Assembly: GCF_004005495.1 (NCBI RefSeq)
Contig: NZ_RZYA01000028.1
Coordinates: 1-64,000 of the forward strand
Direction: 5' to 3'
From: Streptomyces antnestii
GTDB taxonomy: Bacteria > Actinomycetota > Actinomycetes > Streptomycetales > Streptomycetaceae
Length of the DNA: 64,000 nt
A program made the position numbers and the translations under genes. A model generated the notes under the pieces. It saw only the letters and a list, made by a program, of their open reading frames with translations, had not been told where the DNA came from and searched no databases. Within the stretch, counting starts at the first letter, position 1. Every line of letters starts with the position of its first letter. Below, piece after piece: positions 17,089-25,513 of the stretch.

Positions 17089-17318
17089 CACAACCCAACC
17101 CGCCTATTGCCGTTCTTCACTGCCAGACGCGCGCTCAGTTCCTTCCGCGCACTGAGCGGTACCACGTTGGCCGGCACGGCATCCCACTCGACGCCGCCAC
17201 GGATAGGCCTCATCTGCACACGGCCGCCGATCTCACCCATGACGACGCCCATACGGTCCCTGGCGTTGTCCATGGCCAGCTCACCGATGCCTGGTCTGGT
17301 CTGCTGGTTGCTCTCCAT
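17088..17318 (-). CDS. Conserved small protein next to XRE-TPR regulator
   Basis: The predicted product is 76 residues (MESNQQTRPGIGELAMDNARD...), with VGVVMGEIGG-like and VEWDAVPANV segments suggesting a small beta-rich domain. ATG 17318 is preferred to a TTG two codons upstream. It is the first gene of the minus-strand cluster and faces the XRE-TPR regulator across a perfect palindrome, so it is very likely under that regulator's control. The function is unknown. Confidence 0.7.
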   Translation of the reverse strand: MESNQQTRPGIGELAMDNARDRMGVVMGEIGGRVQMRPIRGGVEWDAVPANVVPLSARKELSARLAVKNGNRRVGL

Positions 17319-17366
17319 GCACAAGAGGATCGCGATTTGGGTGCCGGCGCCAAAAGGTCCAGCTGA

Positions 17367-17383
17367 TTACCCAACTTGGGTAA
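17367..17383. promoter_or_regulatory. 17-bp palindromic operator between divergent genes
   Basis: TTACCCAA-C-TTGGGTAA is a perfect dyad with a one-base centre, placed 49 bp upstream of the minus-strand gene at 17318 and 62 bp upstream of the regulator GTG at 17445. TAACAT at 17381-17386 could be a -10 element toward the regulator. A dimeric helix-turn-helix protein such as the adjacent regulator is the obvious candidate to bind it. Confidence 0.7.
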
Positions 17384-17444
17384 CATTGCGGCAAGTAGAG
17401 AATCCGCGACGTTGCGTAGCCCTCGCAGTGTGGGAGCTTGCCCA

Positions 17445-18785
17445 GTGCCCGACGCCGACCGGCCCCAGGAACTTCCTGCAAAGCTGCTCACCGACCCCGA
17501 GATGATCAGCGCATGTCGGGCGCGAGACTTCGCCAGAGTCTTCCGGCTGGTGAAGACGAGGGCGGGCATCTACCCGTCGATGATCGCCAGACGCTGCGAG
17601 CTAACGCCCAGCCGAGTTGGCGAAGTCATCGCAGGGCAACGTCGGTTGTCGCACATGGACGTCATCGAACGCATCGCAGACGGATTACGAATCCCGGGGC
17701 ACATGCTTGGGCTTGCCCGGCGGACGTGGGAAACGCCTCAGGCCCTCGTGGTCACAGAGTGCGAGGCGCCTCAAGAGCCAGAGTCAAGCAAGCGGACACC
17801 CGCTTCTCTGCCAGGGCCCGATGTGGACAGCATCCTGGCATTGGCCACCCGAACAAGCCTCAGTGCAGCCACACTTGAAGCGTTCCGATCGTCCATCGAA
17901 GACTACTGGCGACGTGACGACCAGCACGGCGGCGAGGCGCTGAGGCCAGCAATCGTCGGCCAACTCCGATACGTAGTCGGACTACTCAAGGAAAGCCGAC
18001 CACCGTCCATCCAGAACGGTCTGTACCAAATCGCAGCCGAGCTCGCGTGCCTCGTCGGCTGGACCTACTTCGATGCCCGCCAGTACAACCAGGCCCGCGC
18101 CTACTTCACTGAAGCACTGCAACTGGCCACGGAAGTCGACGACCGCCAGTTCATCGCTAACGTCCTTGCCTGCATGAGCCTGCAGGCCACGTATCAGGAC
18201 AAGCCCGCGGACTCTCTGGCACTCGTCGCCGCCGCTCAGGACCAAGCGCGGTCATCTCTCGGCAGTACCCCACGCGTTTTGTCCATGCTGTCCATGCGCG
18301 AAGCCTTCGCCCATGCCACCTTGGGCAACCGCGATTCCACTCACCGGGCGATCGGGGAAGCCCACCATCAGTTCGGGCAGATCCAGACGAGTGACCTGGA
18401 TCCGTCTTGGGTGACCTACTTCAACGAGCCGAAGCTCATAGTGGACACGGGCATCGCTCACGGCCGACTGGGTGAAGCAGAGACTGCTGAACCCTTGATC
18501 GCAGACGCATTACGCAGGGAGGACCGTACCAACCAGCGTGGGCGGGCATTTCACGCGTTCTGGCTTGCACGTACGCAGCTCGACCAGGGAAAGCTTGACC
18601 AGGCGTGCCGCACCGCCACGCACGCTCTGGAGCCGGCATCGGCCGTAGCCTCCGAGCGAGTGTCAGGCCATCTCCGCGAGTTCTACGACCAATTAGCTCC
18701 GCACAGGCAGGAACCCGTAGCCCTGGCCTTTGAGGCGCGACTACGGGAGTTCCTCCCACCTGTTAGCGGATCGATTCGTCCATAA
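17445..18785 (+). CDS. XRE-type regulator with TPR-like C-terminal domain
   Basis: This 446-residue protein has an N-terminal helix-turn-helix (GIYPSMIARRCELTPSRVGE, then RRLSHMDVIERIADGLRIPG) and a long helical C-terminus with TPR-like repeats (YFDARQYNQARAYFTEALQL). This design is common in Streptomyces regulators, in which the TPR part senses a peptide or small ligand. GTG 17445 is chosen because GGGAG precedes it and the homologous part begins there. It faces the nucleotide-chemistry cluster across the 17-bp palindrome and probably controls it. Its last 23 bases overlap the convergent NUDIX gene. Confidence 0.85.
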   Translation: MPDADRPQELPAKLLTDPEMISACRARDFARVFRLVKTRAGIYPSMIARRCELTPSRVGEVIAGQRRLSHMDVIERIADGLRIPGHMLGLARRTWETPQALVVTECEAPQEPESSKRTPASLPGPDVDSILALATRTSLSAATLEAFRSSIEDYWRRDDQHGGEALRPAIVGQLRYVVGLLKESRPPSIQNGLYQIAAELACLVGWTYFDARQYNQARAYFTEALQLATEVDDRQFIANVLACMSLQATYQDKPADSLALVAAAQDQARSSLGSTPRVLSMLSMREAFAHATLGNRDSTHRAIGEAHHQFGQIQTSDLDPSWVTYFNEPKLIVDTGIAHGRLGEAETAEPLIADALRREDRTNQRGRAFHAFWLARTQLDQGKLDQACRTATHALEPASAVASERVSGHLREFYDQLAPHRQEPVALAFEARLREFLPPVSGSIRP

Positions 18786-19296
18786 GCAGGTACAGCAGGC
18801 CGACCAGCGACCCACTGCTCAGGATCTCCCGGCGGTCGATCATCCCTCGTACCTCTGAGAGCGGAATCCATTCGATGCGGTCAGACTCGTTCTCTTCCGT
18901 GGGCGGCCCGTCGTAGGTCGCGCCGTCCGCCCGGAAGACGTGGTGCTGCGAGTCGGTGATCCCGTTGGCAGGCTCGGCGTAGATCAGGGGCTTGATGGGC
19001 CCAGGGCGCCAGCCCGTCTCCTCCAATACTTCGCGGGCCGCAGCGTTTTCTGGGGACTCGCCCTCCTCAACCAGGCCCATGGGCAACTCCCAGGCCCATG
19101 AGTCCGTGATGAAGCGATGCCGCCACATCATCAGGACCTCTTGTTGATCATTGACGACGGCGGCCACGGCCAAGTGCCGGAGGCGAACGACGTGGTACTC
19201 CCATCTGCGTCCGTCAGGCTGTTGGACATCGACCAGGCACAGATTCACCCACTTGTTGGTGTAGATCTGTCGCTCACCGTGAGTCTTCCACTCCAT
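18763..19296 (-). CDS. NUDIX hydrolase (ADP-ribose pyrophosphatase-like)
   Basis: This 177-residue protein carries a complete Nudix box, GLVEEGESPENAAAREVLEE followed by TGW, with the Glu residues that bind magnesium. The upstream LRHLAVAAVVNDQQEVLMM strands and downstream YAEPANG resemble the ADP-ribose pyrophosphatase subgroup. Family members cleave nucleoside diphosphates linked to another group. It lies 3' to the XRE-TPR gene and overlaps it by 23 bases convergently. It may sanitise nucleotides for the neighbouring cluster, but that is inference. Confidence 0.9.
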   Translation of the reverse strand: MEWKTHGERQIYTNKWVNLCLVDVQQPDGRRWEYHVVRLRHLAVAAVVNDQQEVLMMWRHRFITDSWAWELPMGLVEEGESPENAAAREVLEETGWRPGPIKPLIYAEPANGITDSQHHVFRADGATYDGPPTEENESDRIEWIPLSEVRGMIDRREILSSGSLVGLLYLLMDESIR

Positions 19297-19634
19297 ACCT
19301 TCGGCCCCTCTCGATCGGTCTCCAGGATCTCAGACCAGTCGGGGGGCGGACGTAAGTTCGCCGCTTTTCGCGTCAGCTTGACGAGATGGCGGGGAGACCG
19401 CCGGATGCAGTGCATGCCCTTCGAGGGGGCCGCGCCGAGAAAAGCGGTCCCCTGCGTGTGCTCCAGCCCCGGCCCGGCGCCCGACCCAGGGCCGTCATCG
19501 TCGACATTGCTGATCTGCAGTGGCCCGGAGGCCCCTTCGGCCTCCAACCACACCGTCAGACGATGAGTGTCTGTTCAGGCCCGCTTTCCAGTCGAGCGTG
19601 ATAGCGATGGGACGTCTGACGACGAAGCACCCAC
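19297..19634. other. Intergenic stretch without a convincing gene
   Basis: Open frames exist on both strands, but none has a ribosome binding site or family resemblance. It must hold the NUDIX promoter. Confidence 0.35.
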
Positions 19635-21653
19635 CTACGCTGTGGGTGTGGACGGGGAGGGGCTGCCGTCTGGTTCGATGCCGTGCGGCCACAGCTTTTC
19701 CCACAGCGGCTCGATGCGATGGCTGTGGAAGCGGTGGGCGTCGCCGCGGTCGAGTGCCTCGCGGGCGGTGCGTGCTGCCCCGTCGGTGTCGTAGGCCTCG
19801 TGTTGGAGGCGGGCGATGTTTGCCAGGGCTTCCGGATGTTCGAACTCGGCAGCTACTTCCCACAGATCGAGGGCGCGTTCTTTGTTTCCGGCTGCTTCGC
19901 GGCGTACGGCGAGTTCGGCGAGTGTGCCCGTGAGCCCGTACTCGGCGGCGGCGCGCGCGTAGTGCTCAGCGTGTTCGTAGAGATCAGCCTCTTCGCGCAT
20001 CATGGCCAGGCGGCCCAGGCAGTAGGTGGCACCGTTGGCCGCGGCACGGTGAGCCAGATCGGATGCCTCGGCAGTCAGTCCGGCTCGTTCGTGCTGCAGG
20101 GCGATGTCGGCGAGAGCGTCCGGCTGGCAGCAGAAGGCGGCCTCAAGGGCAAGGGTTGCAGCCTGTTCGTAGTCGTCTGTCTCGGCGGCCGCGAAGGCGA
20201 GGTCAGCCAGGGCACGGCAGGTGGGATGGTCTGCCGGCCAGATGTCAGACTCGTCCGGCCAGTCGGATGCATAGGACTGACCCTCAACAGGGAGAGCGGG
20301 CTCCTGCCGGGGGAGCGCTCTGGCACGCTCGGCAAGCAGCCGGGAGTAGCGCAACCGCCACCGGGCCTCGGCGGCTGTTGCCAGTGCGAAGACGTCGGCG
20401 GGTCCTGGCAGGTGGTGTAGGGCCGCGTTCCAGAAGGACGCCGGTGGGCACAGGTCACGGCGCGTCCTACGGCCGTGCTGCTCCATGTAGTCGGCGAGCC
20501 GGAAGTAACTGTCCACGGGAGTGCTCCCTGGTGTGCGGCGTGCCCGCTGAAGGAGTCTCGCGTCACCATGGACCGGGCGTTCGGCGTAGACGAGGGCTTG
20601 CTGGAGCCAGTCGTCGTCCAAGGACTCGAAGACGGATCCTGGCAGATAGCCGGTGGCTGCTTCCTCGAGGAACGACACGGGGAGGTCCACTCCGCACCCC
20701 AGACGCCGGGCGTCCATGGCGGCGTTGAGAACGGCCCGGGCGGCTGGGCCGGCATGCTCGTAGCGTTCCAGCAGCGCCGGAACACCGGCGAGGAACTGTG
20801 TGATCCGGCGGTCGGCTGCTCCGGCGAGTGCCTGCGCGAGGCGCGCGTCCAAGCGGGCGGCGCTGCGAACGGCTACGAGGTCCCCGTCGGTGAAGGCGTC
20901 CGGCACGTGTACCTGCCGACCAGCGAGCAGTGGCCGAATCTGCGCATGCGGGTCTTCGCCGGAGGAGGGAAGGGACGTCAGCTGGTCCCGATGCACCGGC
21001 CATAAGGTGCCCAGTACCAGGATGGGGGCACGCCGAGTGTCGGCCAGCAGGGTACGCAGGGCGGCGGCGATCTGCTCGCCGACCTGAGCATGGGCCAAGT
21101 AGTGCTGCGCCTCGTTGAGCCAGACCACGGTCCGCGGCCTCACTGAGGCCAGGCCGGCCAGGGCGGCGTCGGCACGCGTGGGGTCGAAGGGATGCCATAA
21201 CCGCCACTCCTCGGCGGCCAGGACCTGAATCGCTTCCCAGCACGCACGGGTCTTGCCGGTGGAGGATTCCCCCACCAGCACACACAGTTGGCTCCTGCCG
21301 CCACGAGCGGCGTCGACGATGCGCTGCAGATGGGCGTCGTGCTCGCGCGGCACATAGACCGGCAGAATCGCTTCCGTGGGAGCGAGATGGATCGCGTGAT
21401 GCACTTCCAGGTCGAGTGGATGGCAGGCGTTGATAGGGCGAGTGACCGGCTCGTCGCTACCGGGCTGAGCGGCGGACGGAACCACATAGACATGCGTGAT
21501 GGCGTTGCTGTCGCCGGTGATGACCGCGCCGACATCCCCGCCCGCGGCCACTGAGTGCTTGCCCGCCTGCACCTGACTGCCAGGAGCCAGGGGAGGGTTG
21601 CCGTCGTCGCCCGGGAGGCGGTCCCGGCGGGACCACACCGGCGGTGGACTCAC
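19635..21653 (-). CDS. P-loop NTPase with helical repeats and N-terminal amyloid-like motif
   Basis: This 672-residue protein starts with a disordered 35-residue lead and then AGGDVGAVITGDSNAITHV, a short beta-type motif with the V-x-x-G-D-x-N core. A P-loop NTPase domain follows: Walker A GESSTGKT at 128-135 and a Walker B-like VVWLNEAQHY near 176. The C-terminal third is a run of SEL1/TPR-like helical repeats (ALADIALQHERAGLTAEAS, LGRLAMMREEADLYEHAEHY). This is the layout of STAND-like signalling NTPases with a sensor repeat region. Its ATG overlaps the stop of the upstream membrane-protein gene, which carries the same motif twice, so the two probably form a signal-effector pair. Confidence 0.7.
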   Translation of the reverse strand: MSPPPVWSRRDRLPGDDGNPPLAPGSQVQAGKHSVAAGGDVGAVITGDSNAITHVYVVPSAAQPGSDEPVTRPINACHPLDLEVHHAIHLAPTEAILPVYVPREHDAHLQRIVDAARGGRSQLCVLVGESSTGKTRACWEAIQVLAAEEWRLWHPFDPTRADAALAGLASVRPRTVVWLNEAQHYLAHAQVGEQIAAALRTLLADTRRAPILVLGTLWPVHRDQLTSLPSSGEDPHAQIRPLLAGRQVHVPDAFTDGDLVAVRSAARLDARLAQALAGAADRRITQFLAGVPALLERYEHAGPAARAVLNAAMDARRLGCGVDLPVSFLEEAATGYLPGSVFESLDDDWLQQALVYAERPVHGDARLLQRARRTPGSTPVDSYFRLADYMEQHGRRTRRDLCPPASFWNAALHHLPGPADVFALATAAEARWRLRYSRLLAERARALPRQEPALPVEGQSYASDWPDESDIWPADHPTCRALADLAFAAAETDDYEQAATLALEAAFCCQPDALADIALQHERAGLTAEASDLAHRAAANGATYCLGRLAMMREEADLYEHAEHYARAAAEYGLTGTLAELAVRREAAGNKERALDLWEVAAEFEHPEALANIARLQHEAYDTDGAARTAREALDRGDAHRFHSHRIEPLWEKLWPHGIEPDGSPSPSTPTA

Positions 21654-22054
21654 GCCTGATTCCCGTCCCCGGTGATGACCTCATCGACATCTCCAGCAGC
21701 AGCGATGCTGCCCGCCCCCGAGGCGCGCACGCTGTCGGCGGAGGGCGCTGCACGGCGAGGTGCCGACGCGGACGCAGCCACCTCGTTGCGATCGCCGACG
21801 ACGACGCGCCCCACGTGGCCGCCCGACGCCACACCGCCGGCATGAGCCTCAACCGAAATCGACCGACGGCCGGAACCGGCGAGTCCCCATAGCGATAGCG
21901 ACAGGCCCGCAAGCCCAGCTATAGCCCCCAGCACGCTGCCCAGCCGGTCCGCAGCCGCTAGATCCATGAAGACGGCCACTGCCACCAGACACACAGCCGC
22001 TGCGCCACACACAGATGCACACGCAATAAGCGTGTATCTCCTCCACTCCTGCAT
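21650..22054 (-). CDS. Small membrane protein sharing motif with downstream NTPase
   Basis: The predicted product is 134 residues. Two membrane helices (about 8-30 and 38-60) are followed by a cytoplasmic tail with two copies of the motif found in the neighbouring NTPase: SGGHVGRVVVGDRNEV (78-92) and AAGDVDEVITGDGNQA (119-134). In bacterial NLR-type systems, a small membrane effector and an NTPase can share an amyloid-seeding motif, the NTPase templating the effector; the G-x-x-N core here resembles RHIM-type sequences. That mechanism is inference. The four-base ATGA overlap with the NTPase gene is seen directly. Confidence 0.65.
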   Translation of the reverse strand: MQEWRRYTLIACASVCGAAAVCLVAVAVFMDLAAADRLGSVLGAIAGLAGLSLSLWGLAGSGRRSISVEAHAGGVASGGHVGRVVVGDRNEVAASASAPRRAAPSADSVRASGAGSIAAAGDVDEVITGDGNQA

Positions 22055-22174
22055 CCAACCATCAAACCTCTGATCGAAGATTGATGTGGAGGAAACCCTG
22101 TATCCAAGACCGCCTATGTCAGCGGGAGTTGGCCATAGCGTGCCACGGCTGCTGCCCGTCGGCCGGCGGAAGTG

Positions 22175-22426
22175 CTACGCCGATACAACGCTGTACATCC
22201 GAGCGCTCCCTGCCAGGGGAATGTTGTCCGGCTTGAGGTCGCGGTGGACGGTGTCGCCGTCCAGACTGTTGAGCGCGACGGCGATGTCCAACAGCACCGA
22301 GACCACATCATCGAGGGGCAACGTGCCGCCGCAGGCCTTGAGGTGCTGACGCAGAGACATGACCGCACGAGGCATGACCATGGCCCACCGGCCCCCGTGC
22401 TCGCCGCTGTCGATCACAGGAACCAC
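22175..22426 (-). pseudogene. Serine/threonine kinase fragment
   Basis: The frame contains MVMPRAVMSLRQHLKACGG and VHRDLKPDNI, the catalytic loop of eukaryotic-type kinases with Asp and Asn. It breaks off right after that loop, so the activation segment and C-lobe are missing, as is the ATP-binding lobe. Roughly 80 of 250-plus kinase residues remain. A second, different kinase fragment lies at 25839-26560. Confidence 0.75.
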
Positions 22427-22479
22427 GTTATGGGTACCCCCGTCGAGGAAAGGTCAACTCAAGTTCTGCCCCTGAACTT

Positions 22480-22680
22480 TGGGCAACAGCTTCATGCTCG
22501 TGCGCGGAACCGTGGAAGCACGCGGACCGCAGTGCCATCAGAAAGTGTCTGTCCAGCCGTTGAACCGGCGCGTCATCTTCGTCACCCTCGAGGACGGAGC
22601 CGGGCTCGTCGACCTGGCCTTGGAGGCGCGCACCCCGGCGACCAGCACGTTCTGCCCGGGGTGCATGCGCTGCAGGTGAG
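22480..22680 (+). pseudogene. Scrambled scraps resembling error-prone DNA polymerase DnaE2
   Basis: The plus strand shows FMLVRGTVEARGP followed by RRVIFVTLEDGAGLVDLAL. In DnaE2-type polymerases these segments belong to the OB-fold region but occur in the opposite order. No intact frame connects them. This looks like debris from rearrangement; the call is from memory of the family and should be treated as tentative. Confidence 0.4.
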
Positions 22681-23355
22681 CGGCGTCGGTGCACGAGCGA
22701 GGACTGGAACAGATGGCGAGCTCAAGCGGTCAGCGCATCACCGCTGGGTCGTGGAGGTCGCCGCTGGGACCGCGCGGCACGCGGTAGTCACTATGACTCG
22801 CGTGCACTGAGGGCCGGTGACGGATAAGGCCCGCCGTTCCTCAGGGCCTGCTCGCCACAACACCTCTTGAGTGTGCTGAGTCCATGGACGATGCGGGTTT
22901 TGGGGGAGTGCTTCTGCGGCCTGCCCGGCAATGTCAGTGCTCTGGGCTAGCTTCGTGGAGCCCCGCTCTCGCCTGGCCTCCATCAGCGGCCAGGCGAGAG
23001 CGGCGTGCTCGCTCCCAACTTCTCGGCACGGGAGCGGGCCCTTCCGGACGGAAGGCCGACACCAATGGCGTCCGCTTCCATTGACGGGGGTGCGCGGCCT
23101 GATTGCAAGGAAAATCGGGAACTTCCACTCGGGCGCGCCGACTGGCCCCTGGATCCGGTCATCGGCGATCGATTGTCGGCAGTGACGCGCTACTCATTGT
23201 TCCGTGATTCCATGATCACGTGGCGTAACAACTCCCCATCGTTCCATGCTGGTTGCCCTCTCCGGGAGACGGCCGGCACCCGCCCTCCGGAGAGTCCCCG
23301 CGGCGTCCGGACGGGCCGCGGGGCCACAGGCAGCCGACACAACGGAGTGATCGGA
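22681..23355. other. Gene-poor stretch with one strong hairpin
   Basis: No convincing gene. A perfect 14-bp inverted repeat (GCTCTCGCCTGGCC at 22965-22978, complement at 22988-23001, nine-base loop) could be a terminator or attenuator. The right end should contain the promoter of the operon starting at 23356. Confidence 0.45.
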
Positions 23356-23574
23356 ATGGAACGTAAACAGATGGGGCTCATCGTGGCCACCACAGGGGTT
23401 CTCACCTGGAGCATCGCCTTGGTGGCCCTCGGGGAGGTTGCGGCGATCGCAACCCTGGCCCCCGCCCTCGGCCTGACGGTGCAGCAGATCATGCATGCCT
23501 CCCGCACAGACAGCGCCTCCGGACCGGGGCACCGCAGCGCGCCCCTCCCGGACAAGGAGGGCAAGGCCCCGTGA
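23356..23574 (+). CDS. Small membrane protein, first gene of XRE/sigma-4-like operon
   Basis: The predicted product is 72 residues (MERKQMGLIVATTGVLTWSI...). Two hydrophobic stretches (about 6-22 and 26-40) form a membrane hairpin, and a polar C-terminal tail follows. ATG 23356 has GGAG eight bases upstream. Its stop overlaps the GTG of the next gene (GTGA at 23571). With the regulator downstream it may act as a membrane partner or anti-sigma-like anchor; that is inference from order alone. Confidence 0.65.
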   Translation: MERKQMGLIVATTGVLTWSIALVALGEVAAIATLAPALGLTVQQIMHASRTDSASGPGHRSAPLPDKEGKAP

Positions 23575-24455
23575 CTTCCATGGACTCGCCCGGTTTTGGG
23601 AGACCACGCCCGGGACGCAAGCTCGGGCCCATCGCAGACAGCGTGGGCAGCGCCCACCGCGCCTGGCTCGAGCCCGTACGTGAGACCTACCTGCGCAGCG
23701 GACTGACCTTGAACGACCTCAGCGGCCGAGCTCGTGTGGCCAAGTCCAAAATCTCCGAACTCCTGCGCGGCACAGGCCTGTACCCGCGCTGGGAGATCGT
23801 CCTGAGCCTGGGCACCGAGCTCAAGCTCCCGGACTGGCCGCTGCACTCCTTGTGGCGCCAAGCCGCCCTGGAGGCCCACAAGAGCAGGGAGTGGGTCGAG
23901 GGCTGCAGCGAGAAGACACTCACCACCTCGGCCGCCCCGCCGCTGGAACACTGCGCCTTCAGCGAGCTGGTCGAAGACCGCTACAGGCGTTACGCCCAGT
24001 GCTTCCTCGAGGACATTCCGCGCGACATCGCCGTGTCGAACTCCTTCGACATTCTGTGGCTTCGCTGGAACGACGCGCTCGCCAGCCCCGACCATCGGCG
24101 GTTCGCCTGGGAGGTCCTGCGGGCCACCGTCATGTCCCGCACCCCCCACCTGGACGGCCGGCCCGAACTCGGCTCGGCAGCCTTCGACACCGTCGCCCTC
24201 AGCTCCATGACCACCCAGATCGACCGCATGAACCAGTTCACCGAAAGCCTGGAGCTGTTCAAGGCCATCAGCCGCCTGCCCGACCACCAGCTCGACGTCA
24301 CAGTGCTTCGCTCCCTTTGCGGGTTCACGCAACGGGGTGCGTCCGCCCTCCTGGGCGTCTCGATGGCGTCGGTGCGCTCCGACGAACGCCACGCCCGCCG
24401 GTTCCTGGAGAGCCTCATCTACCCGCCACCCAAAACCGAAGGGAACACCGCATGA
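23571..24455 (+). CDS. Regulator with XRE-like N-terminus and sigma-70 region 4-like C-terminus
   Basis: This 294-residue protein begins with an XRE-like helix-turn-helix (LTLNDLSGRARVAKSKISEL, then GLYPRWEIVLSLGTEL). The C-terminal half reads like sigma-70 region 4: a hydrophobic lead (FKAISRLPDHQLDVTVLRSL) followed by GASALLGVSMASVRSDERHA, the recognition helix layout of extracytoplasmic sigma factors. Region 2 of a true sigma factor is not visible; the middle (SELVEDRYRRYAQCFLEDI) resembles only its edges. It sits in a three-gene operon with four-base overlaps on both sides. Confidence 0.7.
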   Translation: MTSMDSPGFGRPRPGRKLGPIADSVGSAHRAWLEPVRETYLRSGLTLNDLSGRARVAKSKISELLRGTGLYPRWEIVLSLGTELKLPDWPLHSLWRQAALEAHKSREWVEGCSEKTLTTSAAPPLEHCAFSELVEDRYRRYAQCFLEDIPRDIAVSNSFDILWLRWNDALASPDHRRFAWEVLRATVMSRTPHLDGRPELGSAAFDTVALSSMTTQIDRMNQFTESLELFKAISRLPDHQLDVTVLRSLCGFTQRGASALLGVSMASVRSDERHARRFLESLIYPPPKTEGNTA

Positions 24456-25294
24456 CCCGCATCGACGAAATCCTCTCCAGGGCCCTGCTCGTCCCCGAGC
24501 GCACCGTGCCCCGCGACATCGTCCCGCCCCGGCACCCAGACCCCCACTCAGGCGACACCAGCACCGCACCGAACGCGGCCGCCGAAGACCTCCGCGCCCT
24601 GTGCGAAACCGTCGTCACCCATACCCCCGCCACCGACGTCGCCGACTTCGTCACCGAACAGGTCCCCCAACCCCGCAGCGCCCTCGTCCTGGCTTGCGTC
24701 CTGCAGCTCACCGAAACCAGCGAAGGCGCCCGCTTCTGGTGGGAGTACGCCGCAGGAGCCGGCCAACCCGCCGCCGCCTACTGCCTCTACCTCCACCACC
24801 TCGCCCTGGGCGAGAGCGAAACAGCCAACTGGTGGCACAGCCAGACCAACGACGTCCAGCCCCCACCACAAGACGCCGAGCAGGAAGAACCGATCCCCAC
24901 ACCCGGGACGGAATGGCACCCGGCAACCCACCCAGTCACCCAGATGCCCACCACCACAATCCTGCGCCTGCTGCGCCACCTTGCCCGGGACAGCGAACGC
25001 ACTCACTCCGCTGCAGTCAACGAACTCATGGACTACATCCCCACCGCCGTCGCCGTCGGCTACCTACGCGAGCCCGACCTCGACCTCCCCATGCCTGGCC
25101 CCCACTTCGCCGACGACATCAGCGCCTTGCTCGATACCGCCGCGAAGCCGTCCGACGCCCCCAGCACCTTGCCAGCACGCACGGATCCCGACGCACGAGC
25201 ACACGCCGTCAACACGCAAGTCTCGCCGCGCCCGGATTCCAGAAGTCCCCGACCGTCCCTTCATCCCGAGCGGGGAGAATCCGCCAGTCGGTGA
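24452..25294 (+). CDS. Hypothetical protein with SEL1/TPR-like middle
   Basis: This 280-residue protein starts with ATG 24452 inside the regulator stop (ATGA). The middle reads EGARFWWEYAAGAGQPAAAYCLYLHH and LGESETANWWHSQ, typical of helical repeats that count pairs of helices. The C-terminus is proline-rich and probably disordered. In Streptomyces, such proteins are encoded beside XRE/sigma-4-like genes; their role is unknown. It is the last gene of the operon and is followed by a short GC hairpin. Confidence 0.7.
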   Translation: MTRIDEILSRALLVPERTVPRDIVPPRHPDPHSGDTSTAPNAAAEDLRALCETVVTHTPATDVADFVTEQVPQPRSALVLACVLQLTETSEGARFWWEYAAGAGQPAAAYCLYLHHLALGESETANWWHSQTNDVQPPPQDAEQEEPIPTPGTEWHPATHPVTQMPTTTILRLLRHLARDSERTHSAAVNELMDYIPTAVAVGYLREPDLDLPMPGPHFADDISALLDTAAKPSDAPSTLPARTDPDARAHAVNTQVSPRPDSRSPRPSLHPERGESASR

Positions 25295-25305
25295 ATGCCA
25301 TTGAA

Positions 25306-25320
25306 GGGGCGCACAGCCCC
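25306..25320. terminator. Small GC hairpin after the operon
   Basis: GGGGC-GCACA-GCCCC follows the last gene by 11 bases and is trailed by GTGCTTTCT. A weak terminator is possible. Confidence 0.4.
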
Positions 25321-25513
25321 GTGCTTTCTCAGCGATCTGGAGACGGACCTGAGTAACGGCGGCCAGGTTCTGCCGAAGCGCCGCGGTTAGCCCGCCCACC
25401 CTGGGCCCAACCCTGGCCAGCAGGACCAGCAGCCTCGTTAGCCGGGGCAGGTCGTCGAGGCTGCCGGCCCGTTCAGCGGGGGTGCGGGGACGGGGTGCGC
25501 CGCACCACGCTGG

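Noticed and set aside
19245..19553. Possible minus-strand gene between NUDIX and NTPase genes
   Set aside because: It has no ribosome binding site and no family resemblance, and runs into the NUDIX gene in a different frame.
23852..24451. Extended N-terminus for the SEL1-like gene
   Set aside because: It overlaps the regulator in another frame with Arg/Pro-rich translation; ATG 24452 overlaps the regulator stop and fits the operon.
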